A stretch of DNA of 64,000 nt from Albirhodobacter sp048262715 (GTDB lineage Bacteria > Pseudomonadota > Alphaproteobacteria > Rhodobacterales > Rhodobacteraceae): positions 1 through 64,000 of the forward strand of contig JBLXEV010000014.1 in the NCBI GenBank assembly GCA_048262715.1, given 5' to 3'. Positions within the stretch are counted from its first letter, which is position 1, and every line of letters starts with the position of its first letter. Shown piece by piece: positions 35,731-43,762 of this stretch. The notes below the pieces were generated by a model. It was not told where the DNA came from. It saw nothing but the letters and a program-made list of their open reading frames with translations, and ran no database searches. A program made the position numbers and the translations under genes.

Positions 35731-36587
35731 TGGCTGCTACCGAACATTCCCCCGCGCCGATGCTCCCGATGTCTTCGATTAAGCCGGGGCGGATCATGAT
35801 CTGGACGGTTTTGCTGCTGGGCGGGCTGCTGATGATCACGCCGATCTTGTTTATGTTTTCAACCTCGCTGAAAACATCCGGCCAGATCTACGATTTGCGG
35901 CTGATCCCGCAAAACCCAACATTCTCGAATTATATCAAAGTCTTAACGGAGGGCGAATTCCTCCGCTGGTTCCTGAACTCCTCCTTCGTTGCGATCTGCG
36001 TGACCACGTCGAATTGCTTTTTCGATAGTCTTGTCGGGTATACGCTCGCCAAATTCAGCTTCCGTGGGCGCCAGTTTGTCTTCATCGCGATCTTGTCGAC
36101 ATTGATGATCCCGACGGAAATGCTGGTCATCCCGTGGTATTTGATGTCCGCCAATTTGGGTTGGTTGGACAGTTATTGGGGGATTATGTTCCCCGGTATG
36201 ATGACAGCTTTCGGCACGTTCTTGATGAAGCAATTCTTCGAAACCGTGCCGGATGATTTCATCGAGGCCGCCCGTATGGATGGGCTGAGTGAGTTCACCA
36301 TCTGGTGGAAAATCGCGATGCCGTTAGTGACACCGGCGCTTTCCGCGCTCGCCATTTTCACCTTCTTGGGGAATTGGACAGCCTTCTTCTGGCCGCTGAT
36401 TTCGACAACCTCGAAAGAGCTTTACACCTTACCTGTCGGCCTCACGAGCTTCGCCGTTGAGCAGTCTATCCAATGGGAAATGATTATGACGGGGGCCGCG
36501 CTGGCCACGATTCCGACCTTGCTCGTATTCCTTGCTTTGCAACGCTTCATCGTGCGCGGCGTCATGCTCGCCGGCCTCAAAGGATGA
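35730..36587 (+). CDS. Sugar ABC transporter permease (MalG/UgpE type)
   Basis: The 285-residue permease carries the EAA loop FIEAARMDGLSEFTIWWKI and the usual six hydrophobic segments ending VRGVMLAGLKG, the classical MalG C-terminus. Its start shares the ATGA overlap with the first permease, and its end is followed directly by the lyase-like gene. Confidence 0.92.
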   Translation: MAATEHSPAPMLPMSSIKPGRIMIWTVLLLGGLLMITPILFMFSTSLKTSGQIYDLRLIPQNPTFSNYIKVLTEGEFLRWFLNSSFVAICVTTSNCFFDSLVGYTLAKFSFRGRQFVFIAILSTLMIPTEMLVIPWYLMSANLGWLDSYWGIMFPGMMTAFGTFLMKQFFETVPDDFIEAARMDGLSEFTIWWKIAMPLVTPALSALAIFTFLGNWTAFFWPLISTTSKELYTLPVGLTSFAVEQSIQWEMIMTGAALATIPTLLVFLALQRFIVRGVMLAGLKG

Positions 36588-36589
36588 TC

Positions 36590-38083
36590 ATGACTGACAC
36601 GACCACTTTCCCCGATCCGGTCTATAAAGACACCGTGCTTGGCCCGTTGTTCGATCATGCCCGCAACGACCATGCGGAGGGGTTTCGGCGGGTTGATCGT
36701 GCGCATCTGGTGATGCTGGATCGCACGGGTATCTTGCCCCGTGACGTCGCCGCGCAGATCGCCCGCGCGTTGGCCGCGATTGACGCTGAGATTGATCCCG
36801 AAACGCTAAGCTATACGGGTGCTTTTGAGGATTATTTTTTCCTGCGGGAAGCGGAGTTGAAGGCGCGGGTTGGCATCGACATCGGTGGGCGACTACACAC
36901 CGCGCGGTCGCGCAATGATATTGATCACACGCTGTTCAAGATCACCCTGAAAGCGCGGGTGGATATTTTGCTCGGCGAGTGTCGCGCCTTGTTGGCGGCG
37001 ATGATCGAAACGGCTACCCGCGAGCGTGAGACGCTGATTGTGGCCTATACCCACGGTCAGCCCGCGCAGCCAACGACATTCGGCCACTACCTATCGGCCG
37101 CGATTGAGGTGCTGATCCGTGATATCGAAAGGATCGAAGTTGCCCGCAGCGTGACAGATCTCTGCTCAATGGGTGCGGCCGCGATCACCACCTCGGGCTT
37201 CCCGATTGATCGTCAGATGATGGCGGATCTCCTTGGCTTCGCCGCCCCGCAGCGCAATTCCTATAGCTGTATCGCTGCGGTCGATTACATCACCGGCACC
37301 TATAGCGCGCTTGAGCTGCTGTTCTTGCATCTCGGCCGCCTGATCCAGGATTTCCAAGTCTGGTCCAGCTTCGAGGTGGCGCAAATCTATGTGCCAAATG
37401 CCTTTGTGCAAGTTTCCTCGATCATGCCGCAAAAGCGCAACCCGGTGCCAATTGAACATATGCGTCATCTCGCCTCCCAAACCGTTGGCAAGGCGCGGAT
37501 GATGAAAGACATCATGCACAATACGCCGTTCACCGATATGAACGATAGCGAGGGCGAGAGCCAAGCCGCAGGCTACGGCGCGTTCGAGACGGGAAGCCGT
37601 GTTCTGCGCCTGTTGACGGCGTTTATTCCTGCGCTGCGGATCAACGAGGATCGTGTCGCGCAGAATAGCGATCGCGCCTGTATCACCATCACAGAACTGG
37701 CGGATTCTATTGTTCGGCAAGAAGGGATCTCGTTCCGGCAGGCGCATGAGATCGCCGCCGAAACGGCAAAGGCCGTGGTGGCATCTGGTCAGAGCTTGGC
37801 GGCTGGCGGCTACGCGCCATTCTGTGCGGCCTACCTCGCGGCGGTTGGCGTCGAGAGCGAGATGAGCGCCGAGCGCTTTGCCCAAACGGTTTCGCCTGCC
37901 TATTTCGTCGCGGTTCGAGATCGTTTCGGCGGCCCAGCTCCAGCCCCGATGGCAGAAGCGCTTACCGCCTATCTTTCAGCTTTAACCGATTTTGAGGCCT
38001 GCGCTCAGCGACATGAAGCGCGCGAGGCAGCCGCCGCACAATCGCTCAACTCTGCATTTTCCGCTTTGATGGAGGCCCGCTGA
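36590..38083 (+). CDS. Argininosuccinate-lyase-family C-N lyase, substrate unknown
   Basis: The 497-residue protein belongs to the fumarase/aspartase superfamily and is nearest to argininosuccinate lyase: HTARSRNDID (about 97-106), THGQPAQPTTFGHY (about 156-169) and the signature loop SSIMPQKRNPVPIEHMR (about 280) with the catalytic serine. Relative to true argininosuccinate lyase, HTGRSRNDQ has become HTARSRNDI and the THLQ histidine segment reads THGQ, so the substrate is probably different. Related non-arginine members cleave aminocarboxylates such as ethylenediamine-disuccinate to release fumarate. It sits between the permease and ATPase genes of an ABC operon, which never occurs for an arginine-biosynthesis gene and points to catabolism of the imported compound. 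ATG at 36590 lies five bases after AGGA. Confidence 0.82.
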   Translation: MTDTTTFPDPVYKDTVLGPLFDHARNDHAEGFRRVDRAHLVMLDRTGILPRDVAAQIARALAAIDAEIDPETLSYTGAFEDYFFLREAELKARVGIDIGGRLHTARSRNDIDHTLFKITLKARVDILLGECRALLAAMIETATRERETLIVAYTHGQPAQPTTFGHYLSAAIEVLIRDIERIEVARSVTDLCSMGAAAITTSGFPIDRQMMADLLGFAAPQRNSYSCIAAVDYITGTYSALELLFLHLGRLIQDFQVWSSFEVAQIYVPNAFVQVSSIMPQKRNPVPIEHMRHLASQTVGKARMMKDIMHNTPFTDMNDSEGESQAAGYGAFETGSRVLRLLTAFIPALRINEDRVAQNSDRACITITELADSIVRQEGISFRQAHEIAAETAKAVVASGQSLAAGGYAPFCAAYLAAVGVESEMSAERFAQTVSPAYFVAVRDRFGGPAPAPMAEALTAYLSALTDFEACAQRHEAREAAAAQSLNSAFSALMEAR

Positions 38084-39123
38084 TGGCGACGTTTGAACTT
38101 AAATCGCTGGTCAAATCATACGGTAAAACCAATGTCATCCACGGCATTGACCTTTTCATTCCGGATGGGGAGTTTGTCGTTTTCGTGGGCCCTTCAGGCT
38201 GTGGGAAATCCACGACCCTGCGGATGATCGCCGGGCTTGAGGAGGTCTCTGGCGGCGAAATTTTGATTGGGGGCCGCGTCGTGAATGAGGTGGATCCGAA
38301 GCAGCGTAACCTCGCGATGGTGTTCCAGAACTATGCGATCTACCCGCATATGACCGTGCGCCAGAATATCGCATTCGGCCTCTATACCTCGAAACTCTCC
38401 AAGATTGAGAAGGCGCAAAAGGTCGATGAAGCGGCGGCGCTTTTGGGTCTGACGGCGTTGCTTGATCGTCGCCCCTCCGCGCTTTCCGGCGGGCAGCGCC
38501 AACGGGTCGCGATTGGTCGTGCCATGGTGCGCGATCCGGCAGGTTTTCTGTTCGATGAGCCGCTCTCGAATCTCGATGCGCAGCTTCGGGCACAGATGCG
38601 GATCGAAATTAAGGATCTTCACCGCCGGCTTGGAACTACAATCGCCTATGTCACACATGATCAGGTCGAGGCGATGACTATGGCTGACCGGATCGTGGTG
38701 ATGAAAGACGGTCACATCTTGCAAGCCGCCCCACCGATGGAGATTTACGACAATCCGGTTGATGTGTTCACCGCACGGTTCATTGGCACCCCATCGATGA
38801 ATATCGTGCCTGCGCAGCACAGCAGTGGCGTGGTGACGTTGTCTGAAGGGCGGGCAGATCTGCTTGCAGGGGTGCGCCCGCATGATTTGCTGGTCGGCAG
38901 AGATATCGCGGATCCAGGTTTGGTCGTCACCGGAACGGTGACGGAGGTTGAGCCGCTGGGGCCTGAAACCTTGGTGCATTTCACCGCCGGAGGGCAGCCA
39001 TTGATCGCCAGCGCGCCGCCGCATGGGGAGATCAGCATCGGCGCGCCCGTCACTGCAAAAGCGGCGCGTGGAACAGTGCATCTGTTTGATGCGGCGAGTG
39101 AAAAAGCGGTGGGGCGGGCATGA
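38083..39123 (+). CDS. Sugar ABC transporter ATPase (MalK/UgpC type)
   Basis: The 346-residue ATPase has Walker A GPSGCGKST (about 37-45), signature LSGGQRQRVAIGRAM, Walker B FLFDEPLSNLDAQLR and a C-terminal TOBE regulatory domain (about 240-340). Its ATG overlaps the lyase stop by one base and its end overlaps the ROK kinase start. It powers the importer with the two permeases. Confidence 0.93.
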   Translation: MATFELKSLVKSYGKTNVIHGIDLFIPDGEFVVFVGPSGCGKSTTLRMIAGLEEVSGGEILIGGRVVNEVDPKQRNLAMVFQNYAIYPHMTVRQNIAFGLYTSKLSKIEKAQKVDEAAALLGLTALLDRRPSALSGGQRQRVAIGRAMVRDPAGFLFDEPLSNLDAQLRAQMRIEIKDLHRRLGTTIAYVTHDQVEAMTMADRIVVMKDGHILQAAPPMEIYDNPVDVFTARFIGTPSMNIVPAQHSSGVVTLSEGRADLLAGVRPHDLLVGRDIADPGLVVTGTVTEVEPLGPETLVHFTAGGQPLIASAPPHGEISIGAPVTAKAARGTVHLFDAASEKAVGRA

Positions 39124-40196
39124 CGAGCGGATATCCTCCCGCGTTGACCGCCAGAGTCCGAGATCGGCTGGTGGCCCGACTGCGCGAGATGCGCCCCATA
39201 CCGGACGAGATCTTGGAGGCGGAGGGGCTGGAGGTTGAGGGCCATTTCCACCGTAAGGTGGGATGTCTGTTCGGGACTGATATTGGCGGTACGAAAGTGC
39301 AATCTGTCGTTACAGACTTGAATGGGATTGTCCTTTGCGAGCTGCGGTCCCAGACGCCCGCCGAGGGCGGCGATGCAGTCGTCGAGCTTGTCGCAAACCA
39401 CATGGCGCAGCTTGCATTGCAGGCTGGCACGCAGATCGTTGCGGCGGGGATTGGCCTGCCGGGGGCGATCCATCCGGTGACGGGCCATCTCGAGCGCGCG
39501 CCCAATCTACGCGGCCTCGAAGGGCGTGACATGCGCGCGGTGTTTCAGGCGCGACTCGCGGTGCCTGTCGCTGTCGAAAATGATGTCAGCTGTGCGGCTT
39601 TGGGCGAGGCGTGGCTTGGGCATGGCGCCACAGTCGAAACATCTATCGGCGGGCTGGCTTTCATTGCGCTTGGAACTGGGATCGGCATGGGGCTTGCTTG
39701 GGGGGATCGCGTTTTGCGCGGGGCGCTTGGGGCTGCAGGTGAGATCGCGGTGCTCCCGATCGGCGCCGATCCGTTCGCGTCGTCAAGCCACACCTGCGGC
39801 GCGCTTGAAAGCGTTGTCTCTGGCGCGGCGCTTGTCAGAGATTACCGCGCGAACAACGGGCAACGCCCGGGCCAAACCCTGCGGGAGATCGCGAGAGACG
39901 AGGCCGACGACCCCGCATTGACGCAGGTGATGCAGCGCTTGGCGGAACATGCTGCGCTTGCGGTGCTATCCATTGACGCGATCATCAACCCGGCGGTTTT
40001 CGTGTTTGGCGGCGGAATCGGGTCGCGCCCAAACTTGCTGAAATGCGTCCACGAAAATCTGACACGCTTGATGCCCGACGGCATGCCCATCCCAGACTGC
40101 CGCGTGAGCGTCCTCGGCAATCGAGCGGGTGTCCTCGGGGCCATTCGCGCCGCGCGGCTAGCCTATGCTGATCTTCTGGCGCAGACATCAGCTTAG
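39120..40196 (+). CDS. ROK-family sugar kinase without the usual zinc-cysteine motif
   Basis: The 358-residue protein has the ROK kinase phosphate loop FGTDIGGTKVQSVV (about residue 51), GIGLPGAIHP, the catalytic-aspartate motif ENDVSCAALGEA and the LGTGIGMGLAWG adenosine loop. There is no helix-turn-helix, so it is an enzyme. An N-terminal 45-residue extension precedes the fold, and the CxCGxxGCxE zinc site of ROK proteins is reduced to SSSHTCGALESVV (about residue 222). It is the last gene of the operon and probably phosphorylates an amino sugar or sugar conjugate before NagB or the deacetylase acts. Substrate unknown. Confidence 0.86.
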   Translation: MTSGYPPALTARVRDRLVARLREMRPIPDEILEAEGLEVEGHFHRKVGCLFGTDIGGTKVQSVVTDLNGIVLCELRSQTPAEGGDAVVELVANHMAQLALQAGTQIVAAGIGLPGAIHPVTGHLERAPNLRGLEGRDMRAVFQARLAVPVAVENDVSCAALGEAWLGHGATVETSIGGLAFIALGTGIGMGLAWGDRVLRGALGAAGEIAVLPIGADPFASSSHTCGALESVVSGAALVRDYRANNGQRPGQTLREIARDEADDPALTQVMQRLAEHAALAVLSIDAIINPAVFVFGGGIGSRPNLLKCVHENLTRLMPDGMPIPDCRVSVLGNRAGVLGAIRAARLAYADLLAQTSA

Positions 40197-40371
40197 AGGC
40201 TTTGTCGGCCCTCGCCCGACCGACACATGGCATCTCGAAGAGGTCGCTATCGCGCTTCGAGGGAAGGTATTCGGCCAGCTCCCGTCACATCGGTAGGCCT
40301 AGCGATTTCTGTTTTTTCACGATCAGATCAACCCGAGTTATTGTTCCGGCCGAAGTCAACGCACCGCAAAC

Positions 40372-41682
40372 TCATACCATCATGAGACCACTCAGCCGGT
40401 CCATCACCGCTTTGCTAACGGTCTCGACAATGGCTTGAGGGAAGGTTTCGGGCAGGGCGTTGGCGGCCTCCTCAACGGCGTCAGGCGCTCTTGCTGCGAT
40501 CTCCTCAATGATGTCCGTCGCGCGTTTCCTTGAGAGGCCGGCGCGCAGGGCCGTTTGCATAAAATGCCGCCCGTGAATCTGATCGAAGCGATAGTGTCGG
40601 CTGTCGCCGACCGACATCGCCATCGTCATCTGTTTGCGTTCGACCTGGCGGGCGTCCAGCGCGCCCTGTGCTGTCACGATGTCATAGAGCGGCGTCATCC
40701 GGTAGCTGCCGCCAGGGCTCAGGAACAGGCTGAAGTTCTTGGCGTGGGCATCCGTCGCCCCCATCAGCCAGAAGACGAGCTGCGCTTTGAGGAAGATGTC
40801 CTGATCCTCGATTGGTGTATCGCTGCCGTTGAGCAAGCCCAGAACATCGATCATGCCGGGACCGCCCTCGTTCTGGTATTTGAGCGTCGGCGGGACCGAG
40901 AGGGCCTGACAGCAATCCTCCTGCGGCAGGCGCAGCAGCCGTCCGTCTTTCGTCCAGCGGCGATCAAAGCGCTCAATGACCAGAGCCTTGGTCTCGCCGA
41001 AGGTTTCGATGCTGGCGGTGTTCACCGGCAGGCCGAAAGCGGCGGTGAGTTTCAAGCAATAGTATTCGTTCTCGACACTGTCCGAGAGATCGATGCCATC
41101 TGGCAATTTGCCAATCTGCGTCTTGATCAGATGGGTGGTCGGCGTCGTGCCATGGGGTTTGATCCATCGACCATTGTGCCAAAGCAGGGCGGTCTTCTCC
41201 TGCGCCCCCGCAACGGAAATCCGGAAGCCGTCGTCTCTGGTAAGGCCGAGCGGCGCTTGGCTCAATCCGTTCAGGATTTTCTCAATGGCGGCTGCATCGA
41301 CCGCTTCCCCTTCAATCTTGCCAGTTGTGTCGGGGGCGTCCTCGTCTCCTGCGATGAACTGCAGCGCCCCCACGCAGTCATGGCCAATTTTTGCCAGCAG
41401 GCTATACGCATCAACCCCGCGCGCGCCGACTTTTTCGGCGACGAGGCGGCGCAGCTTGTCCGAATCCGGCAGCAGGTTCTCGAACACGGCGGAGACGGGT
41501 TCCCCGCGATAGGGGGTCTCCCGCAGCGGCAGCGACAGCGAGACCGGCAGGGCATGGTCCCAAGCCAACCAATCCGCGTCATAGGAGAATTCGATCGCAC
41601 CGCTTGGCGCGCGGGACAATGTGCCAACGCTGCGATTGTTCAGATAAACGCGCAAGGGCGCATAGGTCGGGCGCCGCCCCAT
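40372..41682 (-). CDS. hipA: HipA serine/threonine kinase toxin
   Basis: The 436-residue protein matches HipA: N-terminal subdomain (VYLNNRSVGTLSR..ENLLPDSDKLRRL), the ATP-loop-region VAGAQEKTALLWHNGRWIK (about 150), FDRRW, and the catalytic segment GATDAHAKNFSLFL (about 312) with the phosphoacceptor-site aspartate, followed by PLYDIVTA. Known HipA enzymes phosphorylate GltX and similar targets and induce dormancy. Its ATG overlaps the antitoxin stop (ATGA), the usual hipBA arrangement. It is convergent with the ROK kinase gene; the 175-bp gap contains only a weak hairpin (around 40203-40225). Confidence 0.93.
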   Translation of the reverse strand: MGRRPTYAPLRVYLNNRSVGTLSRAPSGAIEFSYDADWLAWDHALPVSLSLPLRETPYRGEPVSAVFENLLPDSDKLRRLVAEKVGARGVDAYSLLAKIGHDCVGALQFIAGDEDAPDTTGKIEGEAVDAAAIEKILNGLSQAPLGLTRDDGFRISVAGAQEKTALLWHNGRWIKPHGTTPTTHLIKTQIGKLPDGIDLSDSVENEYYCLKLTAAFGLPVNTASIETFGETKALVIERFDRRWTKDGRLLRLPQEDCCQALSVPPTLKYQNEGGPGMIDVLGLLNGSDTPIEDQDIFLKAQLVFWLMGATDAHAKNFSLFLSPGGSYRMTPLYDIVTAQGALDARQVERKQMTMAMSVGDSRHYRFDQIHGRHFMQTALRAGLSRKRATDIIEEIAARAPDAVEEAANALPETFPQAIVETVSKAVMDRLSGLMMV

Positions 41683-41933
41683 CAGAACAGCGCCTCGATA
41701 TCGCTGCCATCGCCCTTGGAGCGCTGCCCGATCCTGAAGTCAAGATCGAGCGCCGAAAGGACCGCGAGGATGGAGTCGAGCTTAGCGGGCTTCTCGCCGC
41801 TCTCGATCATCGAGATCGTGGCTTGGCGCAGGCCCGCCCGTTCGGCAAGCACTGTCTGTGTCCAGCCGCGTGTCTTGCGCGCCCGCTGGATGATGGCGCC
41901 AATCTGTCTTGATGTGCGTGCGAGATCAGTCAT
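41682..41933 (-). CDS. hipB: HipB-like Xre antitoxin
   Basis: The 83-residue Xre protein has a helix-turn-helix at about 25-60 (TQTVLAERAGLRQATISMIESG) and a short tail. I chose ATG at 41933 (MTDLARTSRQIGAII); a TTG start 60 bp upstream would translate into the operator repeats. No strong Shine-Dalgarno precedes it. It should neutralise HipA and bind the GTATAA palindromes upstream to autorepress the pair. Confidence 0.9.
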   Translation of the reverse strand: MTDLARTSRQIGAIIQRARKTRGWTQTVLAERAGLRQATISMIESGEKPAKLDSILAVLSALDLDFRIGQRSKGDGSDIEALF

Positions 41934-41941
41934 TTTAGGTT

Positions 41942-42042
41942 TATACTCCAAGGCGTATAAATCGTCAATATTCGCTATGGCGTATAATGCCAATTTATAC
42001 GTTGTGGCGAATTTTTCTGAAATATCTGCTGTGGCGTATAAC
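41942..42042. promoter_or_regulatory. GTATAA/TTATAC repeats upstream of hipBA, candidate HipB operators
   Basis: The inverted repeat TTATAC-N8-GTATAA occurs at 41942-41961, another pair GTATAA-N7-TTATAC at 41983-42001, and the unit GGCGTATAA occurs three times (41953, 41980 and 42034). Multiple palindromic sites before a hipBA operon fit cooperative autorepression by HipB. The AT-rich patch is distinct from the surrounding GC-rich DNA. Confidence 0.65.
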
Positions 42043-42070
42043 AGCTCTGAGCCTCACCCTTGAAGCTCGA

Positions 42071-43069
42071 TCAGGCGCGCATCCGCGTGCGTGCCTGCAG
42101 CGGGGTCATGCCCGTCCAATCCTGAAAGGCGCGGTAGAATGAATTCGGATCCCGGAATGCCAGCAGAAAGCTGATCTCCTCGGTATTGAGATCGCGATTG
42201 GACAAATAGGCCATCGCCAGTTCGGCCCGCGTTTCATTCAGGATCGCCTGAAAGCTCTTGCCTTCCGATTTCAGATAGCGCTGCAGGCTCCGCCGGCTTT
42301 GATGCAGCATTTTGCTGACCGCTTCCACCGAGACTTCGCCGGAGGGCAGCAGATCGATAACGATATTGCGCACCTGCACCGAGACGGGCGGCGTCTCAAG
42401 CGCATGCAGACGGCTGAGCAACTCCTGTTCGATCAGCGCGTAAAACGCGGTATTCTCGGAGATCAGCGGCAGCTCGGCGGCAGCATGGGAAATGATCAGT
42501 CGGGCCTCTGGGGCCTGCAGGATGGGCGCGGTCAGAAAGGCCCGTATCTCGGGGGTGACAAAGCGCGTATCGGGCAGATCAATCTGTAGCGGAATAATCT
42601 CAACCCCTGAAAACACCCGGCAGCATTCCAGAAAGAAAATCACGTCAAAGGTTGCCATGGCGGCGGGAATGTCAGGGCCGTTTTCCGGCGCCCGAAAGCG
42701 AATGGCAAAGCCCTCATCGGTCACGCTGGTGTCCAGCCGCAACGGCACGACGAGCGGCTTGAACTGCGCCAATCGCTGCAGGCCGAGCGCGATGGTCGGG
42801 CTGCAGGAAAATGCAAGGAGCTCGGAGGTAAAGCTGCCATGCGCCGCACTGCGGCCCAGATCCAACAACCATTCCTCGGCCGGTTTTTCCGCGTTCAGCG
42901 CAGACCACATATCAAAGAACGTCGCGGCATCGACACCGTTCCTGTCGCCGCTCAAAAAATCCGCGCTGAGCCCCATACGGGCCAGAATTCGCGCTTCGGA
43001 CACGCCAAGGCGCGCGCAAAAGGCGCGAAGCGGACGCGCAATCGAGTAACGATGTCCGTTTTTTGTCAT
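42071..43069 (-). CDS. AraC-family regulator (OruR/arabinose-binding-domain type)
   Basis: The 332-residue protein has an N-terminal Arabinose_bd-type domain (about 15-205; AFCARLGVSEARILAR, EKPAEEWLLDLGR) and a C-terminal AraC DNA-binding domain (about 240-330; VEAVSKMLHQSRRSLQRYL and ISFLLAFRDPNSFYRAFQDWTGMTPLQAR). The ATG at 43069 is preferred to an in-frame TTG five codons earlier. It faces the molybdenum hydroxylase operon across 219 bp, so it probably activates it in response to the oxidised substrate or a related aldehyde/heterocycle. Confidence 0.87.
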   Translation of the reverse strand: MTKNGHRYSIARPLRAFCARLGVSEARILARMGLSADFLSGDRNGVDAATFFDMWSALNAEKPAEEWLLDLGRSAAHGSFTSELLAFSCSPTIALGLQRLAQFKPLVVPLRLDTSVTDEGFAIRFRAPENGPDIPAAMATFDVIFFLECCRVFSGVEIIPLQIDLPDTRFVTPEIRAFLTAPILQAPEARLIISHAAAELPLISENTAFYALIEQELLSRLHALETPPVSVQVRNIVIDLLPSGEVSVEAVSKMLHQSRRSLQRYLKSEGKSFQAILNETRAELAMAYLSNRDLNTEEISFLLAFRDPNSFYRAFQDWTGMTPLQARTRMRA

Positions 43070-43288
43070 AGGGTGTGCATCCAATTCAGGCGCGTGAGCG
43101 GGCAGATCTGCCCGGTCGGCTAAGGGCAGCGCAAGCGCCCTCGCTGCGGTGGCGCAATCAGTTATAGAATTGGCGCATTTCGCGAGTGGCGCAAGACTGA
43201 AACTACCACATATTGGAGAGGAATTCTATCCAACCCCGGGCCTGATCAGTTTCAAAACGGGGCAGCCAGCCACAGGGAGCAAGCGCCA

Positions 43289-43759
43289 ATGGGATATGTC
43301 ATCAAATTGAACGGGCAGACCCACGAGGTCAGCGCGGAAGCAGGCACGCCGCTTTTGTGGGTGATCCGCGACGAGCTGAAGTTGACCGGCACCAAATTCG
43401 GCTGTGGTGTGGCCGCCTGCGGTGCCTGCACCGTGCATGTCAACGGCGAGGCGGTCCGCTCGTGCCAGACCTTTATCGAAGATGTTGCGGATGCCGAGGT
43501 CACCACAATTGAGGGGGCGGCGGACCATCTTGGCAAGGTCGGCAAGGCGGTGCAACAGGCTTGGCTCGAGCTGGATGTCGTTCAATGCGGCTATTGCCAG
43601 TCGGGTCAAATCATGCAGGCCACCTCGTTGCTGGCGCAAACGCCGAAGCCGGGCATTACCGAGATTGAAGAGGCAATGAACGGCAATGCCTGCCGCTGCG
43701 CCACCTATCAGCGCATTCGCGCCGCCGTGGTGCGGGCGTCTGAAATTCTGGAGGCCTGA
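43289..43759 (+). CDS. Molybdenum hydroxylase small [2Fe-2S] subunit (IorA-like)
   Basis: The 156-residue protein has both clusters of the xanthine-oxidase family: plant-type ferredoxin motif CGVAACGACTVHVNGEAVRSC (about 40-60) and the second CGYCQSGQIMQA..NACRCATYQRI (about 100-137). It passes electrons from the molybdenum subunit encoded 3 bp downstream. The missing FAD-subunit gene between them fits the IorAB type, which donates electrons to a cytochrome. GGGAG lies 11 bases before the ATG. Confidence 0.92.
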   Translation: MGYVIKLNGQTHEVSAEAGTPLLWVIRDELKLTGTKFGCGVAACGACTVHVNGEAVRSCQTFIEDVADAEVTTIEGAADHLGKVGKAVQQAWLELDVVQCGYCQSGQIMQATSLLAQTPKPGITEIEEAMNGNACRCATYQRIRAAVVRASEILEA

Positions 43760-43762
43760 GCC

